Source of the DNA: Caballeronia jiangsuensis
GTDB lineage: Bacteria > Pseudomonadota > Gammaproteobacteria > Burkholderiales > Burkholderiaceae
DNA length: 64,000 bases
Assembly: GCA_000648925.1 (NCBI GenBank)
Contig: JFHF01000004.1
Coordinates: 1 to 64,000 of the forward strand
Direction: 5' to 3'
The notes under the pieces are model-generated. The model was not told the origin of the DNA, did not search any database, and saw only the letters and a program-made list of their open reading frames with translations. The stretch's first letter is position 1. Every line of letters begins with the position of its first letter. A program made the translations under genes and the position numbers. This document shows positions 54,668 to 62,109 of this stretch, in pieces.

Positions 54668-55422
54668 GTCGTCGAACTCCTGAGAAACGCGCGCATGGCC
54701 GCTTGCGGCTCGCCCTGCGCATAGCATTCGGTTTGCGCTTCGATGCCCGCGGCGCAGGCGGCATCGAAGCCGGGCTGCGTCATCGCGCGCATACGTTGTT
54801 TGGAAAGCCTGATCGCGTGCGGCGGAAGTCTTGCGAGTTTCGTCGCGCGTTCGAGCGATACGCCGAGCACGCTCGATTGCTCCGCGAGTTCCGTCACGAG
54901 GCCGATTTCATACGCGCGCCGTGCATCGATCAAATCGCCGGACAGCGACATCTGCACGTTGTGCGTCATGCCGACATGCAGCGTCATCAGATACGATCCG
55001 ACGATGCTCGCCAGCCCCGCCTTCACCTCGGGTTGCCCGATACGCGCGTTCATCGCCGCGATGCGCCAGTCCGCGCACAGCGCGATCTGGAAGCCCGCGC
55101 CGGCCGCGACGCCGTTCAACGCGGCGATGCACGGTTTGTCGAGATCGCGCACCGCCTGATACATCGCGCGCTGATTGTCGAGCCACGGAGGAATGCGCGC
55201 GATATCGACGCTGGCGGCTTCTTCGAGATCCTGACCCGCGCAGAACGCGCGCTCGCCCGCGCCGGTCAGCACGATCGCCCGCACGGCTGCGTCGCCGTTC
55301 AGACGCGCGAGCGTGTCGATCAGCGATGCGCGCAGCGCCTGATTCACCGCATTGAGTTTCGCAGGGCGATTCAGCGTGACGAGCGCAACGCCGTCGTGAA
55401 TATCGCAAAGGACTTCGCTCAT
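54664..55422 (-). CDS. Enoyl-CoA hydratase / possible hydroxyacyl-CoA hydratase-lyase
   Basis: A 252-residue crotonase-fold enzyme. Oxyanion-hole segments FCAGQDLEE and NGVAAGAGFQIALCADWRIAA are intact. The second catalytic glutamate is present (IGQPEV), while the first is Gln (GAGFQIAL). Retention of only this Glu is also the pattern in feruloyl-CoA hydratase-lyase, although ordinary hydratase variants exist. It overlaps the acyl-CoA ligase stop and the ALDH start by four bases each, so the three are tightly coupled. Confidence 0.88.
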   Translation of the reverse strand: MSEVLCDIHDGVALVTLNRPAKLNAVNQALRASLIDTLARLNGDAAVRAIVLTGAGERAFCAGQDLEEAASVDIARIPPWLDNQRAMYQAVRDLDKPCIAALNGVAAGAGFQIALCADWRIAAMNARIGQPEVKAGLASIVGSYLMTLHVGMTHNVQMSLSGDLIDARRAYEIGLVTELAEQSSVLGVSLERATKLARLPPHAIRLSKQRMRAMTQPGFDAACAAGIEAQTECYAQGEPQAAMRAFLRSSTT

Positions 55423-57521
55423 GCGCGCTCTCCGAATTGAACGACCGCATCCACGACGACGACACCTTCGCCGCGCGCCATCACCATGACGGGATTCATG
55501 TCGACGGAAACGAGCGAGGTGCGATAGGCGATCGCGAAGTTGCCGAGCGCGACGGCGGCGTGCGCGAGCGCGTCGGCATCGAGCGCGGGCTGGCCGCGAT
55601 AGCCATCGATCAGCGGTGCGATACGCAGACGGCGCATGGCCGCGAGCGCGTCATCCGCGGTGAACGGCGCGAGCAGCGACACGACATCGCCGCGCACTTC
55701 CACGAGCGTGCCGCCCTCGCCGATCACGACAATCGGACCGAGCACCGGATCGACCGTCACGCCGAGCATGAATTCGTGCAGCCCGCGCGCCATGCGTGCA
55801 ACGACGACGCGCGGCGCGCCGACATCGAGCGACTTAAGACGTGCGAGGCACGCAACGGCGGCCGCACGCGCATCGCCCGCGCCGACGCCGATGTGCACGA
55901 GGCCGTGCTCGCTCTTGTGCGGAATCTCGGCCGCGCAGCCTTTCACGACGACTTTTTCGCCGAACGTGTTCGCAAGCGCCGCGGCTTCGTCCGCGTCCGC
56001 GCACACCGCGTGATCGACGACCGGCACGCCGTAGCGTTGCAGCAGGCTCAGGCTCGCGGCTTCGTCGAGCAGGCCGTGCGGGACATCCGCTTCGGCGGGC
56101 CGCAGCGCAAACGCCGGCGGCGCGCCGCGCATGCGTTCGCTGCGCGCGTACTGCCAGAGCGCGTGGATCGCATCGGTTTCGCCGATGTAAGTCGGCACGC
56201 CGCACGCGTCGAACTCGGCGCGGACCGAGCGCTGCGGCGCGGTGACGACGATCGGCTTGCGATGCGTCGCCATGAAACGCGCCGCCGTGCGCGCGAGCTC
56301 GGGCACGTCGTAGCCGGGACCGGCGACCGGCACGCCGATCGCGAACATGTCGGCTTGCGGATCGTTGCCGAGCACGTCGAGCACTTGCGAGAACAGCGCG
56401 CCGTTACCGAGCAGCGAGGCGGTCAGATCGAGCGGATTGCCGGCCGTCGCGAAGCCGGGAAGGATTCGCGTGAGCGCCTCGATCGTCGCCGCCGACAAGC
56501 CCGCGAGCGGCAAGCCCACGCGCTCGGCCGCATCCGCGCACAGCACGCCGACAGCGCCGCTGTGGCTCATCACGACCGTACGGCCCTCGCGCACCGGAAA
56601 GCCGCGCACGAACAACGAGGCCGCGTTCACGAGTTCGTGGACATCGCGGGCGCGCACGATGCCGTGTCTGTCGAGAAACGCATCGAGCGCGGCGTCGAGA
56701 CCCGCGAGCGCGCCCGTATGCGACGCCGCCGCGGCCGCGCCCAGCGTGCTGCTGCCGCCCTTGAGCAGCACGACGTGCGCGCCCCGCTGCCGTGCGATGC
56801 GCGCGGCTTCGGCGAGCATCGCGGGCTGCGACAGCGATTCGACGTACACGAGAATCAGCCGGATCGATTCATCCGATGCCACGCTCATCGCCAGATCGGA
56901 TACGCCGAGATCGGCGTCGTTGCCCGTGGCCGCGAGATAGCGCACGCCGAGGCCGCGCTCGCGCAACAGCACGTAAGGCATCACGCTCGCCGCGCCGCTC
57001 TGGCTCACGATGGCGATCGGCCCGTCCTGCGGCTCGACTTCCATGAACATCGTGCTGAAGTTGAGCACCGCGCCGCTCGCGAAATTCGCGATGCCCTGCG
57101 CGTTCGGCCCGACGATGCGCATGCCGGCTGCACGGGCGTAGCGCACGAGCTCGTCCTGCAACGCCCGGCCGTCCTCGCCGGTTTCCGCGAATCCCGACGC
57201 CATGACGATCGCGACCCGCACGCCCATGTCCGCGCACGCACGGATCGCGGCGCTGGCGGCGTCGCCCGACACCGCGACGATCGCCGCCTCGGGCACTTCC
57301 GGCAGATCGGCGAGGCTCGCGAAGCACGGCAGACCCTGCACCTCGGCGCGCTGCGGATTGACGGGCAGGATGCGCCCGCCGAACCCGTAGCGGCGCATGT
57401 AATGGATCGGGCGTCCGCCGACCTTGTTCGGATTGTCCGACGCACCGATGACCGCCACCGATGCCGGATTCCACAACGCCGCCGCCGGCGCGTGAAGGAT
57501 GTCGTTTCGTCTCGTGAGCAT
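55419..57521 (-). CDS. NDP-forming acyl-CoA synthetase (acetate-CoA ligase / FerA-type)
   Basis: A 700-residue single-chain ADP-forming acyl-CoA ligase. It has a CoA-binding domain (about 15-110, VAVIGASDNPNKVGG), a succinyl-CoA-ligase-like domain with phosphohistidine candidate H268 (ASHTGALAG), and a C-terminal ATP-grasp domain (about 485-700, KVVVKGCAAEIPHKSEHG). It activates an organic acid with ATP and CoA. Sphingobium FerA, a feruloyl-CoA synthetase, belongs to this superfamily. It is the first gene of the operon, 103 bases from a divergent LysR. Confidence 0.9.
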   Translation of the reverse strand: MLTRRNDILHAPAAALWNPASVAVIGASDNPNKVGGRPIHYMRRYGFGGRILPVNPQRAEVQGLPCFASLADLPEVPEAAIVAVSGDAASAAIRACADMGVRVAIVMASGFAETGEDGRALQDELVRYARAAGMRIVGPNAQGIANFASGAVLNFSTMFMEVEPQDGPIAIVSQSGAASVMPYVLLRERGLGVRYLAATGNDADLGVSDLAMSVASDESIRLILVYVESLSQPAMLAEAARIARQRGAHVVLLKGGSSTLGAAAAASHTGALAGLDAALDAFLDRHGIVRARDVHELVNAASLFVRGFPVREGRTVVMSHSGAVGVLCADAAERVGLPLAGLSAATIEALTRILPGFATAGNPLDLTASLLGNGALFSQVLDVLGNDPQADMFAIGVPVAGPGYDVPELARTAARFMATHRKPIVVTAPQRSVRAEFDACGVPTYIGETDAIHALWQYARSERMRGAPPAFALRPAEADVPHGLLDEAASLSLLQRYGVPVVDHAVCADADEAAALANTFGEKVVVKGCAAEIPHKSEHGLVHIGVGAGDARAAAVACLARLKSLDVGAPRVVVARMARGLHEFMLGVTVDPVLGPIVVIGEGGTLVEVRGDVVSLLAPFTADDALAAMRRLRIAPLIDGYRGQPALDADALAHAAVALGNFAIAYRTSLVSVDMNPVMVMARGEGVVVVDAVVQFGERA

Positions 57522-57597
57522 GTCGTTTTCATCGATCAGGATTGCATGATCGACAGGCTACGTGCGCCGGACGCCATCAGGAAGTGTTAGATTGGCT

Positions 57598-57608
57598 ATA
57601 TCAGATAT
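57598..57608. promoter_or_regulatory. Candidate LysR site between the acyl-CoA operon and its regulator
   Basis: ATATCAGATAT is an 11-base perfect palindrome ending 16 bases before the LysR ATG, within the 103-base divergent region. It continues into GATATCGAT. Its place fits an autoregulatory LysR site. The evidence is symmetry and location only. Confidence 0.3.
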
Positions 57609-57624
57609 CGATTTTTGTGAAACC

Positions 57625-58524
57625 ATGAACCTCAAGCAGCTCGAGACTTTCCTGGTCGTGGCCGAACTCGGCTCAATCTCGCGGGCGGCGCAGGCGCTGG
57701 GCGTCGCGCAGTCGCTCGTCAGCCGCAATCTCACGCAACTGGAGGAAGAATGGGGCGACCGGCTGTTCGAGCGCACGGGCCGCGGCGTGATGCTCACGGA
57801 GTTCGGCCGGCGCGTGCAGCCGGAAGTCGCGCTGCTGCTGAATCAGGCGGAGCGTCTGGTGGTGGCGGTCAAGGAATCGGCGGGCGCGCTGGCGGGCACG
57901 GTGCATATCGGCCTGCTGCCGTCGCTCGCGCCGCAATTGCTGCCGCTCCTGTTCGCGGACATCAGCGAGAAAGCGCCCGCCGTGAAACTGCACGTCGCGG
58001 AAGGATTCAGCGGCACGCTCGACGAGCAGCTCGGCAATGGCCGGCTCGACATGATCGTCGTCAACCGGTATGGCCCGGCGCAAGGGCGGCACGAGGACGT
58101 GCTCGGCATCGTCGATACGTTTCTCGTCGGCGATCCGCGGCACGACGTCTTTCGAAGTCAGGCGATCGCCTTCCGGAAGCTCGCGGGTTTGCGGCTCGTG
58201 CTTCCTGCCGCGCCGAACGGTTTGCGCGCGATGCTCGATCACGTCGCGCGCGAGAGCGGGACGTCGCTGAACATCGTGATGGAAGTCGATACGCTCATCG
58301 CAATGAAAGAAGTCGCGGCGAGCGGCGGCGCATTCACCATTCTTCCCGAACTGGCGGTGCGTGAAGAGCAGAGAACCGGCCGGCTCGCTGCGGCGCGCAT
58401 CGAGCGCCCGGCCATCAAGCGGACGATCGCGCTCGGCTTCACCCGGCAGCGCCCGCTTTCGAAAGCAGCGCGCTTCGTCGGCGCGCGCCTGCGCGAACTG
58501 GCGACCGGGCTACTGGCAGGGTGA
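57625..58524 (+). CDS. LysR-family transcriptional regulator
   Basis: A 299-residue LysR protein with N-terminal winged helix (MNLKQLETFLVVAELGSISR, LGVAQSLVSRNLTQLE) and effector domain from about 90. It resembles the Nac/CynR-like group in opening MNLKQL. The frame extends 21 residues upstream without similarity. It is divergent from the NDP-forming ligase operon and is its probable regulator. Confidence 0.9.
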   Translation: MNLKQLETFLVVAELGSISRAAQALGVAQSLVSRNLTQLEEEWGDRLFERTGRGVMLTEFGRRVQPEVALLLNQAERLVVAVKESAGALAGTVHIGLLPSLAPQLLPLLFADISEKAPAVKLHVAEGFSGTLDEQLGNGRLDMIVVNRYGPAQGRHEDVLGIVDTFLVGDPRHDVFRSQAIAFRKLAGLRLVLPAAPNGLRAMLDHVARESGTSLNIVMEVDTLIAMKEVAASGGAFTILPELAVREEQRTGRLAAARIERPAIKRTIALGFTRQRPLSKAARFVGARLRELATGLLAG

Positions 58525-58570
58525 TGCGTTCAAGCCGGAGAACGCCGCGGCTCCTGCGCCGCCGCGCCAT

Positions 58571-59074
58571 TCAGGCATCGAACGAATCGACCGGGCCGAT
58601 GAAGTCCATCTTCACGAGATCGACGCCATTTGCACGCAGAATCGCGTAGGCCATTGAAACGTGGAAGTAGACGTTCGGAATCACGATTTGCAGCAGATAG
58701 TTTTCTCCGGTCAGCTTGCCGGGCACCCACGATACTTTCACGACCTGATTCGCCGCGTCCGCGTAACGCCCGATCGCCACGCTTTCCACGAACTCGATCG
58801 TCTTGCGGATTCGCGCACGCGCTTCTTCGAGCGTTCGCTCGTCATCTTCATGTCGCGGAGGCTGTTGTCCCGACAGCCACGCTGCTCCGCCCTTGAGATA
58901 GTCGCAGGCGCTTTGAATCTGATAGAGCAACGGCGCCATGTCGGGAGCGAGCCGCGTCGATAGAAGAATGGCGGCATCGAACTTCTTCGCGCTCGCGAAA
59001 CGTTCGGCCTTGTCGAGATACGTTTCCATCGTTCTGACTGCTTCCACGCATTGCGCGATGGCCTGTGCGTACAT
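58571..59074 (-). CDS. DUF1993-family protein
   Basis: A 167-residue helical protein of the DUF1993 family: ETYLDKAERFASAKKFD, RLAPDMAPLLYQIQSACDYLKG, TLEEARARIRKTIEFVES and NVYFHVSMAYAILRANGVDLVKMDFIG are typical segments. The four-helix layout resembles DinB-like folds. The function is unknown. GGAG lies seven bases before the ATG, which argues against the 15-residue longer frame. It is divergent from a LysR gene 93 bases away that may regulate it. Confidence 0.82.
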   Translation of the reverse strand: MYAQAIAQCVEAVRTMETYLDKAERFASAKKFDAAILLSTRLAPDMAPLLYQIQSACDYLKGGAAWLSGQQPPRHEDDERTLEEARARIRKTIEFVESVAIGRYADAANQVVKVSWVPGKLTGENYLLQIVIPNVYFHVSMAYAILRANGVDLVKMDFIGPVDSFDA

Positions 59075-59167
59075 TGTCGATCTCCAGAGAAACATGCTTT
59101 TGGCTTCGAGCCTTCGCAAGCGACTTCCCCTACAATACTGCGACCTTATTCCACGTGAGTGAATGCG

Positions 59168-60088
59168 GTGGACCGACTCGAAGCCATGGAAATGCTGGTG
59201 ACCGCGGTGGACGGGGGAAGCCTGTCGGCGGCGGCTCGCGAACTAAAGATTCCTGTCAGCACGCTCACCCGCAAGGTCGCCGATCTCGAAGAGATGCTCG
59301 GAAGCCGGCTGCTCATCCGCACCACGCGCAAGCTCACATTGACCGATGCAGGCATGGCATACGTCGCAGCGGCACGGCGCATCCTCGAACTCGTGCGCGA
59401 ACAGGAGCACGAAGCCACGGGCGAGTTTGCGACCGCAAGAGGCGAACTGGTCGTCACGGCGCCCGTGCAACTCGGCCGCCTGCATGTGCTGCCGGTCATC
59501 AACCAGTTCCTCGCGCAGTATCCGGACATCACCGTTCGACTCCTTCTCTCCGACCGGAACATCGATCTCATCGATTCTCACGCCGATCTCGCCGTGCGTA
59601 TCGGCGAATTGCCGGACAGCAACATGATCGCCACGCGCGTCGGCGCATTGCGGCCGATCGTGTGCGCGAGTCCGGCCTTTCTCGCAAGGCACACGCCGCC
59701 GCGCGAGCCCGACGAACTCGTGAAATATTCGTGCGTCGTCTTCAATAGCCCGTATCTGTCGCCGTGGCGCTTCCGGCTGCCCGCAACGCATAAGGTCTAC
59801 GTGCTGGAAGTGAAGCCCCGGCTCGAAGTCACGTCGCCCGATGCCGCTGTCAGCGCCGCAGCGGCCGACACGGGCATCACCTACGTGTTCGAACACGACG
59901 CCGATGAAGCGCTCCGCAGCGGACAGATCGAAGTACTGCTATCGCAGTTCGAAATCGATCCCGTACCCGTCCATTTGGTTCACGTGTCCAGAAACCTCAT
60001 GGCCATCAAGCTGCGGCATTTCATCGACTTTGCCGTGCCCCGGCTCAGGGAATCGCTGTCGCGATTCGGCAAGCAGAAGCGGCGCTGA
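59168..60088 (+). CDS. LysR-family transcriptional regulator
   Basis: A 306-residue LysR protein of the common group opening (V/M)DRLEAMEMLVTAVDGGSLS, so the GTG at 59168 is chosen over a GTG nine bases earlier. Neither has a strong ribosome-binding site. The helix-turn-helix is AARELKIPVSTLTRKVADLE and the effector domain begins near 88. It is divergent from the DUF1993 gene and convergent with hxlR. The target is unknown. Confidence 0.88.
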   Translation: MDRLEAMEMLVTAVDGGSLSAAARELKIPVSTLTRKVADLEEMLGSRLLIRTTRKLTLTDAGMAYVAAARRILELVREQEHEATGEFATARGELVVTAPVQLGRLHVLPVINQFLAQYPDITVRLLLSDRNIDLIDSHADLAVRIGELPDSNMIATRVGALRPIVCASPAFLARHTPPREPDELVKYSCVVFNSPYLSPWRFRLPATHKVYVLEVKPRLEVTSPDAAVSAAAADTGITYVFEHDADEALRSGQIEVLLSQFEIDPVPVHLVHVSRNLMAIKLRHFIDFAVPRLRESLSRFGKQKRR

Positions 60089-60102
60089 CTCTCAAGCCAC
60101 CG

Positions 60103-60621
60103 TCACGATTCCTCGCCCCGCTCGCCGAGCACCCGATCATTGCGATTCTCGATGACATCCCGCGTCTTCTCCGTCGCGCCGGGACCGGCGGCGAAGCGAA
60201 CGTCCCGATAGCTCAGCGCCTGCTTGCCCGGTCCGCGAACCTCCACGGTCTCGACGCGCTTTCCGCTCGCATGTTCGACCAGTTCGATAGGCGGCTTGCC
60301 GTTCTGCCTGAGCCATTTATCGCCCCATTGCATCAGCGCGACCAGCACCGGATATAAGTCCGATCCTTTCGACGTCAGCCGGTAGCCGAACGTATTCGCG
60401 CGTTCCGCGATCGGGAAGCGTTCGAGAATCCCCAGCTCGATCAAGCGTTCGAGCCGCGCCGTCAGAACATTTCGCGCGATGCCGAGCCCGCTCTGGAACT
60501 CGTCGAAGCGGCTGCTGCCCTGCGTGCACTCGCGCACGATCAGCAGCGTCCACCACTCGCCGACCTCGTCGAGGGCGCGGGCGATCGAGCAATCCATTTC
60601 GTCGAAGCGTTTTCTATACAT
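60103..60621 (-). CDS. HxlR-family transcriptional regulator
   Basis: A 172-residue HxlR (DUF24) winged-helix protein: CSIARALDEVGEWWTLLIVRECTQGSSRFDEFQ (about 11-43), LGIARNVLTARLERLIELGILER and YRLTSKGSDLYPVLVALMQWGD are family-typical. A Cys at position 11 could act in redox sensing, as in some family members. It is divergent from the RND efflux genes, with two matched sites between them, so it likely represses the pump and itself. An ATG 12 bases upstream is an alternative start. Residues beyond about 120 form a polar tail. Confidence 0.9.
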   Translation of the reverse strand: MYRKRFDEMDCSIARALDEVGEWWTLLIVRECTQGSSRFDEFQSGLGIARNVLTARLERLIELGILERFPIAERANTFGYRLTSKGSDLYPVLVALMQWGDKWLRQNGKPPIELVEHASGKRVETVEVRGPGKQALSYRDVRFAAGPGATEKTRDVIENRNDRVLGERGEES

Positions 60622-60641
60622 GATGGCGCCCATCCTAACCC

Positions 60642-60742
60642 AAGTTTCATGACGCAACTTAACCATTCCGCGGGGAACAGCTTCCCGGTTTCGGCCAGTA
60701 CCGTGCCGCAACGGTCTTGCCTATAGTTGCGTCACGAAACTT
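60642..60742. promoter_or_regulatory. Two oppositely oriented HxlR-type operator copies
   Basis: AAGTTTCATGACGCAACTT (60642-60660) and TAGTTGCGTCACGAAACTT (60724-60742) are reverse complements at 17 of 19 positions. Each has near-symmetric AAGTT/AACTT ends. One copy lies 20 bases before hxlR and the other about 117 bases before the efflux adaptor. TATAGT at 60722-60727 overlaps the second and may be a -10 box. The layout suggests control in both directions by HxlR. Confidence 0.65.
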
Positions 60743-60858
60743 ATCCGGCAGTCATCGACGGGAAGTTGCCCGATGCCGCTGCCTCCTTCAGATCGCTATC
60801 GCTGTCGCTCTGGATACGCCTCGACATCGCCTAGCCATCAAACACACTTAGGATTGCC

Positions 60859-62109
60859 ATGGATAATCAAATTGATCAGGCCGAGATGCGAGTCGATGCT
60901 CCGGACATCGCGGCGAACTCCGGTCCGGTTCGATGGATCGGTAAAGGCGTGGCCGGCCTGATGATCGTCGCCGTGGCCGCGACGGCGTTCCATCTGCACG
61001 GGTCCGGTGCCGCGCCGGCTGCCGCGCCCCCGCCGCCGTCGGTGACGATTAGCGCGCCGTTGCAGCGCGATATCGAAGGCCGGCTTGGGTTTCTCGGCCA
61101 GTTTTCAGCCGTGAATCGCGTGGAACTGCGTGCGCAGGTGGGCGGCACGCTGACGCAGATCTACTTCAAGGACGGCGACATCGTTCATCAGGGCGATCCG
61201 CTCTTCGAGATCGACCCGGAACCGTATCGGATCAAGCTGAGCGGAGCGACGGCCGAACTCGAATCCGCCAACGCGCGGCTCGCGCTCGCGACGCGTCAGC
61301 TCGCCCGCGCGCAGGAACTGCAACGCGCGGAAGCGGGAACCGTCGAGAACGTCGATCAGCGCGTGGCCGAACAGCGCGCGGCGCAGGCGGCAGTGGACAA
61401 CGCGAACGCGCTGGTGCGCGACGCACGCTTCGATCTGGATCGGTGCAGGATCACGGCGCCGTTCACCGGGCGTATCGGCACGCATCTCGTGTCGAAGGGC
61501 AATCTGGTGTCCGGCAGCCGCGCCGGCAGCGGGCCGACGACACTGCTCGCCACCATCGTTTCACTCGATCCGATCTACCTGGATTTCGACATCAGCGAAA
61601 ACGACTACGCCGCGTTCCAGCGTTCGCGCGGCAGCCGGCAAGGACCGCTGGCCGACGCCGTGAACATTTCGCCCACCGGCGACAGCGGATTCACGCGCGT
61701 CGGCACGCTCGATTTCATCGACAACACGCTCGACCGTTCGAGCGGGACGATCCATGCGCGCGCGACGATCTCGAATCGCGATCTGTCGCTGACGCCCGGC
61801 GGCTTCGCTCGCGTCCGCCTCGCCACGACCGCGCCGCAACCGGCGCTGCTCGTGCCCGATGCCGCCGTGCTCGACGATCAGACGGACCACATCGTGTATG
61901 TCGTCGATGCGGACGACGTTGCCAAGCCGAGAAAAGTACAGATCGGCGATCTTCGCGGCGGGCTGCGGGTGATCCGTTCCGGGCTTGCGCCGACCGACCG
62001 TGTCGTGATCGACGGCATTCCGTCCGTTCATCCCGGTTCGAAGATTTCGCCGCGCGCGGGAAGCATCGAGTTCTCGGCGGAGCAAGTGGCCGAAGGAGCC
62101 AAATCATGA
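60859..62109 (+). CDS. RND efflux periplasmic adaptor (membrane fusion protein)
   Basis: A 416-residue adaptor of the AcrA/HlyD family. It has a membrane anchor at about 29-48 and no lipobox, then a Pro-rich linker. A lipoyl half-motif is at about 90-115 (AQVGGTLTQIYFKDGDIVHQGDPLFEID), then a coiled-coil hairpin (about 125-185), second lipoyl half (ITAPFTGRIG) and beta-barrel. It links an inner-membrane RND pump to an outer-membrane channel. The stop overlaps the pump gene as ATGA. No outer-membrane factor gene is in view. Confidence 0.93.
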   Translation: MDNQIDQAEMRVDAPDIAANSGPVRWIGKGVAGLMIVAVAATAFHLHGSGAAPAAAPPPPSVTISAPLQRDIEGRLGFLGQFSAVNRVELRAQVGGTLTQIYFKDGDIVHQGDPLFEIDPEPYRIKLSGATAELESANARLALATRQLARAQELQRAEAGTVENVDQRVAEQRAAQAAVDNANALVRDARFDLDRCRITAPFTGRIGTHLVSKGNLVSGSRAGSGPTTLLATIVSLDPIYLDFDISENDYAAFQRSRGSRQGPLADAVNISPTGDSGFTRVGTLDFIDNTLDRSSGTIHARATISNRDLSLTPGGFARVRLATTAPQPALLVPDAAVLDDQTDHIVYVVDADDVAKPRKVQIGDLRGGLRVIRSGLAPTDRVVIDGIPSVHPGSKISPRAGSIEFSAEQVAEGAKS

